This document shows positions 8,784-17,094 of a DNA stretch of 64,000 nucleotides, one piece after another. Origin of the DNA: Sediminicola sp037203765 (GTDB lineage Bacteria > Bacteroidota > Bacteroidia > Flavobacteriales > Flavobacteriaceae); contig NZ_JBBCAS010000008.1 in NCBI RefSeq assembly GCF_037203765.1, positions 124,001-188,000 of the forward strand. The letters are read 5' to 3'. The notes below the pieces were generated by a model that saw only the letters and a list, made by a program, of their open reading frames with translations, did no database searches and had not been told where the DNA came from. A program made the position numbers and the translations under genes. How positions within the stretch are numbered: position 1 is the first letter of the stretch; each line of letters starts with the position of its first letter.

Positions 8784-10061
8784 TTAGAGCTTGGCTATTT
8801 TGTTGGCCATATCAGGCCCCAACTCATATGCTGCCCCGGTCAACTCTTCTTTGAGTTCTTTTACCTTGGACAATTTCCCATTGGCTTTGTAAATCTCAGC
8901 CGAATGGTACAGGATATTGGGTTCGAATGTTTTGCCCGCAATATGGTTTTCTACCACTTCCAGGGCCTTATCCTTTTTGCCAATTTTCAGATAACTATAG
9001 GCCAAAAGATCGTAGGAATTGGGCGTTGGCCTGTTTTCCACTTCCTTCTCCGCAATTTTAAGGGCCTTTTCATATTGTCCGGTCTCCTCTAAATATAAGG
9101 ACGCATTATTGGCGTTGTACATATCCCCATATGAAGGGTTTTGCAAAGCCTTGTAATATTTGTCAAGATTGGCCAGGGATTTCATTTCATTGTTCTGAAA
9201 AGCTGCAATCTCAGATTTCAATAGATAGTAATCAGGGGCACTGTAATTCTTTGTGACAGAGTCCAAAATGCGCAAGGCCTCATCAGGATTTTTTTCATGG
9301 GAAAAAACAATCCAAGCAATTCCTTTTTTGGCATAGGCATTTTCGGGGTCCAGTTGGAGTGACTTCAGGAAATAGTTATAGGAATCCTTTATTTTTCCAG
9401 CATGCCCGTAGTAATCGGCAATATTGGTGTAGGACCATATCATTAAACTGGTGTTTTTGGCATCCTCAGCTTCTTGTTTCGCCAATTCCATAAATCGGAT
9501 GGTGGTATCCAGATCGCCTTTATAATCGTTCCACTTTGCGGCACGAATCAAATATCCAAATTGGGACATATTCTTGATACTGTCCAGATATTTACCGGCC
9601 TGCTCATAGTTGCCCAGTTCCATATGGATATCAAAAAGCAAACTTTGGGCCTCCTCGATGTCAATTCCTTTTGAACGGGCTGAATCGGCCAATTGAAGTG
9701 CCTCCTTAAACCTATGTTGTGATATATAATTTCTGGCGAGGGCCCTTTGATACCCTGTTTTACCAATGGCTGCAATTTTTACAGCTCTTTCCAAGGCTTG
9801 TTCTGCCTTTTTTAAATACTTTATGTCACCGGTATTTTGAAAATAACGGCTATATTCACTTGCAACAATACCAAAGCTGGTCAATTGCATGCTATCTGGT
9901 TTTATTTTAGAATTCCAGAGCTCATAATATTTGGATGTGGTCCTAGATGGGCTGGATACTAAAAATTTATTGTAATCTTCTTGATTCGTTACTTGAGAAT
10001 GTTCTGCGTCTGCACAAGAGAACAAAAATAACAGCGGTACGAATAGGAATAGATATTTCAT
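8784..10061 (-). CDS. TPR-repeat lipoprotein
   Basis: 425 residues from the Met at 10061, which starts a lipoprotein signal (MKYLFLFVPLLFLFSC). The longer frame from 10094 adds 11 residues before it. The rest is helical tetratricopeptide repeats, for example LKKAEQALERAVKIA, YNYFLKSLQLDPENAYAKKGIAW and YEKALKIAEKEVENRPTPNSYDLLAYSYLKIGKKDKALE. TPR lipoproteins act as protein-binding scaffolds at the membrane. It lies between the split DUF4331 genes (94 bases upstream) and the TonB receptor (68 bases downstream), all on one strand. Confidence 0.85.
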   Translation of the reverse strand: MKYLFLFVPLLFLFSCADAEHSQVTNQEDYNKFLVSSPSRTTSKYYELWNSKIKPDSMQLTSFGIVASEYSRYFQNTGDIKYLKKAEQALERAVKIAAIGKTGYQRALARNYISQHRFKEALQLADSARSKGIDIEEAQSLLFDIHMELGNYEQAGKYLDSIKNMSQFGYLIRAAKWNDYKGDLDTTIRFMELAKQEAEDAKNTSLMIWSYTNIADYYGHAGKIKDSYNYFLKSLQLDPENAYAKKGIAWIVFSHEKNPDEALRILDSVTKNYSAPDYYLLKSEIAAFQNNEMKSLANLDKYYKALQNPSYGDMYNANNASLYLEETGQYEKALKIAEKEVENRPTPNSYDLLAYSYLKIGKKDKALEVVENHIAGKTFEPNILYHSAEIYKANGKLSKVKELKEELTGAAYELGPDMANKIAKL

Positions 10062-10155
10062 GATCAATGTTTTTAGGTGTATTGAATGTTTCATCTTTTA
10101 AAATAAGGGAGGATACGGATATCCTCCCCTACTCTCCTTTTCATAGATAATAATA

Positions 10156-10800
10156 CTAGTTTGGAGCTCCCAAATAAGGGAATGATGTAGAAAGTGTAGC
10201 AGTTAAAGCAACACCATCAGAAGTTAAACGTGGTAAATCGGCATTACCATCATTATTTGTATCCTGTCCGCTAAAACGAGCTCCAGTTTCGCCTCCAAAA
10301 AGAAGGGTCAAAGAAATATCGATAACGTCATCTGCCAAGGCACGACCGGTCAATACCTGCGTTCCGTTGAAATAGGTTGTTGGCATATCTGGAGCAACGT
10401 CCAAAGCATCATTGGCCAATACCGTAGTCAAGGTAGTTGCATCCAAACCTAAAATATTGGTTTCGTAATTAACATCTTCAGGTTGAAATCCTAGCAATTC
10501 AGCATAAACATCATGGTATTGTTCCAATCTAGCTTCAAAACCTGCTTGGAATTGGGCATTCATCTGTGAAGGAATAGTTCTATTAAAAGAATTCTTAACA
10601 TTGGTCTGACCATTGATATCAGCACTGAATACGGTATTAATACCAGGTCTTCCCATATGGTCTGCCTGTGTATATGTTCCAGAGAAATCCGTACCCATTG
10701 GGGTTGGCTCCATGGTCATATCGTCATCATTGCTACAAGAAGCCAAAGCTGCTACGGCCAAGACCGACAAGAAAGTAGTTTTTATATTATATAGTTTCAT
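10156..10800 (-). CDS. DUF4331 C-terminal half, exported lipoprotein
   Basis: 214 residues. A lipobox (LAALASC) near residue 22 is followed by an Asp/Met/Pro-rich linker. The mature part matches the second half of DUF4331 proteins: YTQADHMGRPGINTVF near the start, GRALADDVIDISLTLL later, and SFPYLGAPN at the C-terminus. The first half is encoded separately 28 bases upstream (10829-11509). DUF4331 has no established function; full-length members are exported proteins of about 450-500 residues. The two halves probably associate. Confidence 0.85.
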   Translation of the reverse strand: MKLYNIKTTFLSVLAVAALASCSNDDDMTMEPTPMGTDFSGTYTQADHMGRPGINTVFSADINGQTNVKNSFNRTIPSQMNAQFQAGFEARLEQYHDVYAELLGFQPEDVNYETNILGLDATTLTTVLANDALDVAPDMPTTYFNGTQVLTGRALADDVIDISLTLLFGGETGARFSGQDTNNDGNADLPRLTSDGVALTATLSTSFPYLGAPN

Positions 10801-10828
10801 AATTGTATTTCTTTTTAAATTAATGTTG

Positions 10829-11509
10829 TTATTGTTTTACGTTTGTAGTTACCCAAGTCTTATAAACTGGAGTTCCCAATGCATTTGTGGCTGTTGTGTT
10901 TCCAATTACACTGTTTGGAATTTCTACTACGATAGACATCGTATTGGCACCTGAAAACGTATTCTCAGCTTCCGCAGCAGTTTTGAAACCACCTGGAGCC
11001 ATTCCACCGATTACCGCGTTGAATTGGAAAAAATCGAAGAAAAATGCATCTTGTCTTGGTCCAGCAAATAACTTAGTACCATTTGTGGTAGTTTCGGTAA
11101 TTGCCGTATTACCAGAGATTTCAACGTCTCCTAGGGGAGAATCAACCAATACTTCACTGTTCAATCCTGTTTGAGCAGGAGCAACAGGTCCAAAGAAATA
11201 CATTCTACCGTCTCTTGGAATAGCTTGAATTACTTTATCCTCTACCAAATCCCCGTCTGTATCAATATTGATCTCTACCAATACATTCTCATCAAATTCC
11301 CCGTAAGCCAACTCTGGAAGTACACTGGATTGAATATCCACGACAAAAACGGTGTTGTCAGAACCAACAGTTGGTTCAAATCCGTAAAAGTCTGCAATAT
11401 CCGCAGTAGTACCTGTTGTTGCAGGTGCATCAATGTGGTCGGCAGCCACCAAAATAATACTAGCTACAGCTAATACCGCCAGGCCTAAATAAATTTTTGT
11501 TTTTTTCAT
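10829..11509 (-). CDS. DUF4331 N-terminal half, exported protein
   Basis: 226 residues with an N-terminal hydrophobic signal (LGLAVLAVASIILVAA) leading straight into the family start motif DHIDAP and DIADFYGFEP. It ends VYKTWVTTNVKQ, which is where full-length DUF4331 proteins continue into the RMGRP-type block found at the start of the next protein. The gene is therefore one half of a split DUF4331 with its own export signal. First gene of a minus-strand cluster (DUF4331-N, DUF4331-C, TPR lipoprotein, TonB receptor). The 178-bp region to the divergent gene at 11688 must hold its promoter. Confidence 0.85.
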   Translation of the reverse strand: MKKTKIYLGLAVLAVASIILVAADHIDAPATTGTTADIADFYGFEPTVGSDNTVFVVDIQSSVLPELAYGEFDENVLVEINIDTDGDLVEDKVIQAIPRDGRMYFFGPVAPAQTGLNSEVLVDSPLGDVEISGNTAITETTTNGTKLFAGPRQDAFFFDFFQFNAVIGGMAPGGFKTAAEAENTFSGANTMSIVVEIPNSVIGNTTATNALGTPVYKTWVTTNVKQ

Positions 11510-11687
11510 TACTTTTTGTTTTTAGATTTTGTTTCTGCCTTACCTACGCAACCTTGTTTGCTAGGGTTTGGTTTTTGTAGTGTTAATTTTTTGTTAAGTA
11601 AATTTTATACCTATTATGTATATTGAAGGACCTACAATAAAAAAGTCACTTATTTTCCGTTAATTTGACCTTTTAAATGAAGAAGTA

Positions 11688-12872
11688 ATGAACCCCTCCT
11701 CATCTGGTTGGATAGAAAAGTTTGGATCCCTTGTAAAAAATAAGCCCGAACTATATCCCAGTTTCGATGCGCTTTACAGTGATTTAAAAACCTGTGGCTT
11801 TATTTATGGCATAAATATATCGGCACCCAAATTTATAGCAGCGGAACATAACTTAACGGAGGACGAGAACGCCAAAATAAATTTGCTTACGGCCCTTTAC
11901 TTTACCTATGTTTTTGAAAGTAAAAAAGCCGATTTCAAAGAATTTCTCGAAGCCATATTTAAGTTCTATCAACTATTGGAAGTAAGTCAGATATCCTTTC
12001 TAAATAAAATATTGACCGGAAAAAAGACTTCCTCCCAACTGGAAAAACTAATTGATTCAAGGGTATATCTCGAAGACAATTTGATAAGCAAGACTTTCAA
12101 TAGCATTATCACGAACTCCTTACTTTTTATAGACACCCTAACTTTTAAAAGATACCTACAAGGGGAGATCGATGTAAAAAAGCACGCACAGGATTTAGAA
12201 CATATCACGATAAACCTAACTTATCACACCTTAAATTCCAAAGAAAAAAACAGGAGTGATGAGCGTTTGGCACAATTATTTGCTTCTTCCCTAACGTTTA
12301 TCGATGCACAAAAAGACAACTTCGATGACCTATACCGGGATCAATTGAACAGCCAATTTTCAGTACAGGAAAACCAATACTTTTTGGACGTGTCCTGCCT
12401 AACGGTATGGGAAGATTTTTCACTTGAATATAAGGAGTCGATTTTCATTTATGGCATCGGAAAAGACCTTGGATTTGACCATGGAACTATTGCTGAATCC
12501 TTGGAAGATGTGACTACATTTTTTCAGCTGAATTCCCATAAAGTTCCTCATCTGAAAGACCATAATTTGGCCGTGCAATTTTATGAAAGCATGTCAAAAA
12601 TTGTGAACAAATTGATTCTTAGAAATAGCAAAAGACTACTAAAAGAACTATCAGAAAGCAAAGAATTGGTCGCCCTTTTATCCAAGTCCACCGTAAGGGA
12701 TTTGAGCGAAGAAGAAAAGAAAAAAGTGCAGGATCAACTTTTGGATATCTTTAAAAGTATCCCGTCACTTGCCATTTTCATACTACCAGGTGGCGCTGTT
12801 TTATTGCCCATTTTTATTAAATTGATACCCAAACTTCTCCCTTCTGCTTTTGATGAAAATAGGGTGGACTAA
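11688..12872 (+). CDS. LETM1-related biofilm-associated-type protein
   Basis: 394 residues, no signal peptide, mostly helical. The C-terminal segment, with KVQDQLLDIFKSIPSLAIFILPGG and LPIFIKLIPKLLPSAF, resembles the LETM1 membrane-anchor/ribosome-binding-like region of mitochondrial LETM1. This pattern is typical of a flavobacterial family annotated as LETM1-related biofilm-associated protein. The N-terminal 300 residues show no domain I recognise. Molecular role is unknown; the biofilm label comes from family naming, not from this sequence. It is transcribed divergently from the DUF4331 genes and convergently with the LytTR regulator. Confidence 0.75.
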   Translation: MNPSSSGWIEKFGSLVKNKPELYPSFDALYSDLKTCGFIYGINISAPKFIAAEHNLTEDENAKINLLTALYFTYVFESKKADFKEFLEAIFKFYQLLEVSQISFLNKILTGKKTSSQLEKLIDSRVYLEDNLISKTFNSIITNSLLFIDTLTFKRYLQGEIDVKKHAQDLEHITINLTYHTLNSKEKNRSDERLAQLFASSLTFIDAQKDNFDDLYRDQLNSQFSVQENQYFLDVSCLTVWEDFSLEYKESIFIYGIGKDLGFDHGTIAESLEDVTTFFQLNSHKVPHLKDHNLAVQFYESMSKIVNKLILRNSKRLLKELSESKELVALLSKSTVRDLSEEEKKKVQDQLLDIFKSIPSLAIFILPGGAVLLPIFIKLIPKLLPSAFDENRVD

Positions 12873-12966
12873 ATGCCCAGAATGGCCCAATTTCTTAACT
12901 ATAAGGAATCTCTATATCAGTTATAGTCACTTTTTAAAATATTACAATCCAGCATTTTAAAGGTTT

Positions 12967-13722
12967 TTATTCCAACCAAAGCTTGAAATCCTTTACACGT
13001 TCCCTGCTTACGATGATTTCCTGGTCAGAGAACCGGTTTAGTTTAATTTGAAGCCTAGAATTCGTGTAGGAAATAATGTCTTTGATATGGTTGACATTGA
13101 TATAGAACTTCCTGCTTACCCTAAAGAATTGTTTGGGCTCCAACTCTTCGCTGAGATTGTCCAAGGTGGTGTCCAACAAATAGTTCCTACCTTCCGAAGT
13201 AGCCGCATAGGTGCCTTTGTTCTCACTGTAAAAACATTCTATTTCATCTGCATTGATAATTTTCAGATGCTGCCCCACATTCACCGTAAACCTCTTTTTG
13301 TATTCACGCTCCAATGGGTTCACCAACAACTTTTTTATATCCTCAAAATCCACTGCCAGAGGTTGCTTTTTTGGGCGCAGGGAATGATACTTTTTCAGGG
13401 CCGTTGACAGCTCCTCATCATCAATAGGTTTTAACAAATAATCGATGCTATTTAACTTAAAAGCTTGGAGGGCATATGCATCATATGCGGTGGTAAAAAT
13501 GATGGCACTATGGACGTCAACTTCATCAAAAATCTCAAATGAAAGTCCGTCTGAAAGTTGAATATCCAAAAAAATCAAATCGGGGTGAGGGTTGTTCTTG
13601 AACCACAAAATAGATTCCTCAACAGAATGTAACATTGCGGTGACTTCTACATTTAGATCGGACAGTAACCTACCCAATCTACGTGCGGCGGGTTTTTCGT
13701 CCTCAATGATTATGGTATTCAT
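12967..13722 (-). CDS. LytTR-family response regulator
   Basis: 251 residues. Receiver domain 1-115 has acidic residues in IIEDEKPAARRL, phospho-acceptor Asp in LIFLDIQLSDG, Thr in IIFTTAYD and Lys in YLLKPI. The LytTR DNA-binding domain (about 150-251) has VNVGQHLKIINADEIECFYSENKGTY, FRVSRKFYINVNHI and the C-terminal IIVSRERVKDFKLWLE. It is the partner of the LytS-type kinase at 14914-16245; the three 2TM genes lie between the two in the same direction with short gaps (52, 12, 30 and 140 bases). LytTR proteins bind pairs of about 9-bp direct repeats spaced about 21 bp. Confidence 0.94.
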   Translation of the reverse strand: MNTIIIEDEKPAARRLGRLLSDLNVEVTAMLHSVEESILWFKNNPHPDLIFLDIQLSDGLSFEIFDEVDVHSAIIFTTAYDAYALQAFKLNSIDYLLKPIDDEELSTALKKYHSLRPKKQPLAVDFEDIKKLLVNPLEREYKKRFTVNVGQHLKIINADEIECFYSENKGTYAATSEGRNYLLDTTLDNLSEELEPKQFFRVSRKFYINVNHIKDIISYTNSRLQIKLNRFSDQEIIVSRERVKDFKLWLE

Positions 13723-13774
13723 TTTTTTTAAAGCGGTGGTTGGTTAGAACTGGTTTTGAGCTAAAGATACAGAT

Positions 13775-14098
13775 TCAAAATCCTTGATTTCCCTTTTCCA
13801 TAATTTTCTTTATCTGCCTTTCTTCCCAACGTTTTAGAAAAGGTAGGCTCCACTTAAAAACACATGCTGCGTGGGCTAACAGAAAAGCTCCCCAGATCAT
13901 TGGAGTCAAAAGCACATTCCAATCGGCCCACATAATAAATTCCTCATTGGAAGTTCCTTGGAACATTCTATCCTTGGATGAAAAATATACGATAAGCAAA
14001 ACGCTGTTCACAATGCCATACACGGTCAGATGTGTGTAAAAGCCTTTGAGGCGTTCCAAGCGCTGTTTTGCCTTCTTAAAACTATTTGAATCCTTCAT
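13775..14098 (-). CDS. 2TM domain protein
   Basis: 107 residues with two membrane helices (about 24-42 and 61-80) between basic amphipathic ends: AKQRLERLKGFYTHLTVYGIVNS at the start and LPFLKRWEERQIKKIMEKGNQGF at the end. This is the 2TM domain, a short family repeatedly found next to or fused with LytS-type kinases in Bacteroidota. It is the third of three stand-alone copies between kinase and regulator. Likely a membrane partner of the kinase, but no activity is known. Confidence 0.88.
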   Translation of the reverse strand: MKDSNSFKKAKQRLERLKGFYTHLTVYGIVNSVLLIVYFSSKDRMFQGTSNEEFIMWADWNVLLTPMIWGAFLLAHAACVFKWSLPFLKRWEERQIKKIMEKGNQGF

Positions 14099-14110
14099 GG
14101 CTGTATTGAT

Positions 14111-14440
14111 TTATAAATATTTTTTAAAATCTTTTTCCTCCTGTTCCATGTACTTCTTTATTTGACGTTCTTCCCAATCCTTTCCAAAAAAGGGATTGTA
14201 TGAAAACACTTTCATGGCATGGAATGCAAGACCAATTCCCCAAAAGAACCATACGGCAAATGTCCCAAAGTCAAAAAACGCCTCATCAAAGGTTTCCCCA
14301 TTGTACATGTTCCTGATCACCTTGTTCACCGAAATAAAGCTATTGATGACTATATAGACCGTTAAATGCACATAGAATCCCTTTAATTCTTTGATACGTC
14401 TAAGAGCCCTTTCCTTTTTTTCCAAATTACTATTTTCCAT
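14111..14440 (-). CDS. 2TM domain protein
   Basis: 109 residues. It has the same plan as its neighbours: basic N-terminus (RALRRIKELKGFYVHLTVYIVINS), a helix, a central acidic segment (GETFDEAFFDFG), a second helix and the conserved FGKDWEERQIKKYMEQEEKDF end. It starts 30 bases after the previous 2TM gene and ends 12 bases before the next, so it is in the same operon. Divergence between the copies is considerable outside the FYxxLT and WEERxIKxxM motifs. Confidence 0.88.
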   Translation of the reverse strand: MENSNLEKKERALRRIKELKGFYVHLTVYIVINSFISVNKVIRNMYNGETFDEAFFDFGTFAVWFFWGIGLAFHAMKVFSYNPFFGKDWEERQIKKYMEQEEKDFKKYL

Positions 14441-14470
14441 TTTTGTCAGCTTTGTTTGTTCTTTTCTGGA

Positions 14471-14773
14471 CTAATCCCATTTTCTTTGATTCTCCTCTTC
14501 CTGCATAAACTCCTTTATTTTTCTTTGCTCCCAGTTCTTACCGAACAGTAGGTTAAACTGAAAGACCTTTATGGCTTGGAAGATCAAGCCCAAGCCCCAT
14601 CCAAAAGCCGCCCATAAAAACCAAGGATAGCTCCATTCATTGGTCCAGTAATTAAGTATGGCCAAAAAGGATATGAATACGGCATAAGAGGTTAGGTTGC
14701 CATAAAACTTTTTCACTTCTGCAACACGTTCTTTTGCCCTGAGGTACTTGTTCTCTTTGTCTATTGAGTCCAT
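14471..14773 (-). CDS. 2TM domain protein
   Basis: 100 residues, first stand-alone copy after the kinase gene. Motifs: YLRAKERVAEVKKFYGNLTSYAV at the start, two membrane helices with WSYPWFLWAAFGWGLGLIFQAIKVF, and FGKNWEQRKIKEFMQEEENQ at the end. It is closest to the 2TM domain fused to the C-terminus of the upstream kinase (shared AKERV-x-x-x-K-x-FYGNL, WGxG and FGKxWExRK), suggesting a recent duplication of these two. Confidence 0.9.
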   Translation of the reverse strand: MDSIDKENKYLRAKERVAEVKKFYGNLTSYAVFISFLAILNYWTNEWSYPWFLWAAFGWGLGLIFQAIKVFQFNLLFGKNWEQRKIKEFMQEEENQRKWD

Positions 14774-14913
14774 TTTAGTTGTTTTAAATATTGTTTAAGT
14801 TTCTTGATATAAAAATAATTCTTGTAGGTGACCTCCGTAAAAATACCTTACTGAACTGCATTTTTCCATGACCGAATTGTATTCCTGCCGAACCTTTGAT
14901 AAATTCATATGGT

Positions 14914-16245
14914 CTAAAAATTTTCATCCTCCATATATTCCTTCATTTTGCGCTCCTCCCAACTTTTTCCAAAAATAGGGTTATAGCCATAAGCCTCCAT
15001 CCCATGTGCTATGACTCCAAAGCCCCATCCTAGGGCGGGAAAAATCACCCATGGAAAACTCGTGGATTTATAATTAATGTAGACCAAAATGGGGATTACA
15101 ATACAATACGAAACCAAATTACCGTAGAACGATTTAATGGCCTCCACTCGCTCTTTTGCTTTTTGATAGCGCTTTTCATCTATATAACTTTCTTGTGTTT
15201 CCATAATTGAAATCTGTTTTATGAGCATGGGAAGCTGCACGCTGAATTCCGATGCTGTCTTATTGATAATTACCTTTTTATCCGTTAGGATCTGATATCG
15301 CTGCCGAATATTGTGCAGTCCTACCCCACTACTTTTTTTGACCACCTGTTTCTCTTGGAGGTTATTACTTACGCATAGCATGCCGTTCTTTTCGAACACA
15401 TTGATGGTCAAAGGTCTCTTTGAGGTCACCACATTGTGCTTTACCGCATTCTCCAACAACAGTTGCAAGGACAATGGGATTATTTTGGCCTCCGGGCTAT
15501 TGCTGCGCTCTGGGATATTAAAAACAATACTGTCCTCAAATCTCATTTTCAACAACCTTACATAGGTCTTGGCGAACTCCAATTCCTCGTCCACCGTGAC
15601 CAAATCCTTATTTTTCTGCTCCAGGACATATCGGTATACCTTGGAAAGGGAGGTTGTGAATTTTTGGGCCTGAGCTGGATCTTCCTCTATTAGGCTGGTC
15701 AAAACATTTAAACTATTGAACAAAAAATGGGGATCCAGTTGATTCTTTAGCGCGTCAAACTTAGCCGATGCCGTGCCTGCTATGATCTTCTGTTCCTTTA
15801 CCTTGTTCTCTTGACGGTACTTGTAATAGTAAAACAAATAGAAAAGAAGGGTCAGTACCAGGGCGATCAAAAAGGCGATATAATAAAAAGTGAGGTCCTC
15901 TTCCTCGAGGAACAGCCCGAAGGACATGTTCCCAAACCCAACCTTGGTTATGGCCCGCACCAGAAATATAGCCAATAGGGATATACCGATATTGCTGCAA
16001 ATCCCAAGCACCATACTTTTAAGTGTAAACTGGAACGCTCCATATTTTTTGCCAAAATAGATCCAGGTATACGCATTGGCCATATAGATGGCTACAGCGT
16101 AGACCAGGGTATCCAGATATCCATATAAAAGTTCCTCATCAAAGAAAACCGCGGTACCTTTTATATAATAACTGACCAAAAACACAATGAAAATGATATT
16201 TCCAATGATGAATGCCTTACCCAATTCCTTAAAAAATCTCAACAT
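14914..16245 (-). CDS. LytS-type sensor histidine kinase with C-terminal 2TM domain
   Basis: 443 residues. Four membrane helices (about 10-28, 46-66, 78-98, 120-142) precede a His_kinase domain with QLDPHFLFNSLNVL (phospho-His173) and an ATPase domain with ENAVKHN (265-271) and GVGLHNIRQRY. The kinase ends near residue 343. Then an internal Met349 opens a complete 2TM domain (about 349-443, AKERVEAIKSFYGNL to FGKSWEERKMKEYMEDENF). That stretch looks like a fourth 2TM gene joined in frame to the kinase. It heads the operon kinase, three 2TM genes, LytTR regulator. The signal sensed is unknown; the membrane part and 2TM proteins suggest envelope or lipid state. Confidence 0.92.
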   Translation of the reverse strand: MLRFFKELGKAFIIGNIIFIVFLVSYYIKGTAVFFDEELLYGYLDTLVYAVAIYMANAYTWIYFGKKYGAFQFTLKSMVLGICSNIGISLLAIFLVRAITKVGFGNMSFGLFLEEEDLTFYYIAFLIALVLTLLFYLFYYYKYRQENKVKEQKIIAGTASAKFDALKNQLDPHFLFNSLNVLTSLIEEDPAQAQKFTTSLSKVYRYVLEQKNKDLVTVDEELEFAKTYVRLLKMRFEDSIVFNIPERSNSPEAKIIPLSLQLLLENAVKHNVVTSKRPLTINVFEKNGMLCVSNNLQEKQVVKKSSGVGLHNIRQRYQILTDKKVIINKTASEFSVQLPMLIKQISIMETQESYIDEKRYQKAKERVEAIKSFYGNLVSYCIVIPILVYINYKSTSFPWVIFPALGWGFGVIAHGMEAYGYNPIFGKSWEERKMKEYMEDENF

Positions 16246-16370
16246 GGTATTATTTTATCGTTTTATTGAACCAGTACAAAAAAATGATTGATAGGGTCAT
16301 TTATTGTTAGGTCGATGGTTTAAAGTTAGTAAAAAGATCAAGGAGCCTTCCTATTAAATATTCTTCAAAC

Positions 16371-16649
16371 TTAACGCCTATCCCTATGCTGCCTTGTCAT
16401 CCTATGTACCCATATTGACAATTCCCTTTTACTGGTATATCCCAAAACACTGTTCCTTACCATCTGCAAATGGCCGTCCATGGATGGTTTCATTTCTTTC
16501 TTTATTCTCCTAATGGGAACAGTCGTATATGTTTCGGTTCTTTGGCCCAATGGGACATTATTCCTTTGGTGAACAGACATATTCCCTTCATGGGCCATAC
16601 TCATTAAACTGGTAATTAAGGCCGCAATGACCAATGCTAATTTCTGCAT
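16371..16649 (-). CDS. small exported protein, unknown
   Basis: Not recognised. 92 residues with a plausible signal peptide (MQKLALVIAALITSLMSMA) and a basic, Arg-rich mature part (PIRRIKKEMKPS, MTRQHRDRR). No motif or domain is evident. It sits alone between the kinase operon and the cytochrome gene, on the same strand. The signal peptide is the only support that it is a real gene; the basic tail could bind nucleic acid or acidic polymer, which is a guess. Confidence 0.45.
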   Translation of the reverse strand: MQKLALVIAALITSLMSMAHEGNMSVHQRNNVPLGQRTETYTTVPIRRIKKEMKPSMDGHLQMVRNSVLGYTSKRELSIWVHRMTRQHRDRR

Positions 16650-16821
16650 GATTTGATTGAATTAATTGATCTCCCCAACAAAACTGTCACATTCCGGTCA
16701 AATGCTGAAAAAAGGAATACTGAATTGTGTTTTTTTAGGGATGGATGGTCAAAACATTAAAAAATGGCAGCCAATTGTTGTGGGTATACCTCCTATAGAG
16801 CAACACTAACCAGCTATTTAT

Positions 16822-16868
16822 TTATTCTCCGCTATGGATTTTCAGTGAACGGCATAGCACGGTAACCA
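16822..16868. repeat. copy 2 of the dispersed repeat, inverted relative to 5693-5757
   Basis: Read on the minus strand it gives GGTTACCG, CTATGCCGTTCACTG, TCCAT and GCGGAGAA in the same order as at 5693-5757. The spacers between blocks are shorter here, so insertions or deletions separate the two copies. A 6-bp inverted repeat (GCTATG with CATAGC) allows a hairpin in this copy. Confidence 0.55.
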
Positions 16869-16967
16869 ATGAAAGCGTATTGCCGTAGCCTATGTTCTAA
16901 AATATTGGAAGCTATGCTCCAAAGTATAGTTAAACCAAAATTGGACGGCCATAAAAATGCTAAAACA

Positions 16968-17000
16968 AAAATCCAACCTAGAAGTTCCCAGTTGGATTTT
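16968..17000 (-). terminator. terminator of the cytochrome c gene
   Basis: A 10-bp stem (AAAATCCAAC with GTTGGATTTT) is followed on the minus strand by TTTTTGTTTT. It lies about 95 bases after the cytochrome stop codon. Confidence 0.7.
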
Positions 17001-17094
17001 CACTTTAATAAAATATTAAATCTTGTTTCTGCCTTTTTATTCTGCCCGAGCAATCCCGGGTTAATCCATAAATCCTGCAGGAACCAATGCTTTT

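Larger units (their letters stand above)
16650..17094. other. non-coding stretch with a dispersed repeat and a terminator
   Basis: No convincing gene on either strand. It holds copy 2 of the dispersed repeat (16822-16868) and the cytochrome c terminator (16968-17000). The bases just before 16649 would carry the promoter of the small exported protein. Confidence 0.6.

Noticed and set aside
14821..14830. Single TGTAGGTGA-like site before the first stand-alone 2TM gene resembling the 60090 repeats
   Set aside because: Only one copy, with no second repeat at 21 bases, so an operator cannot be supported.
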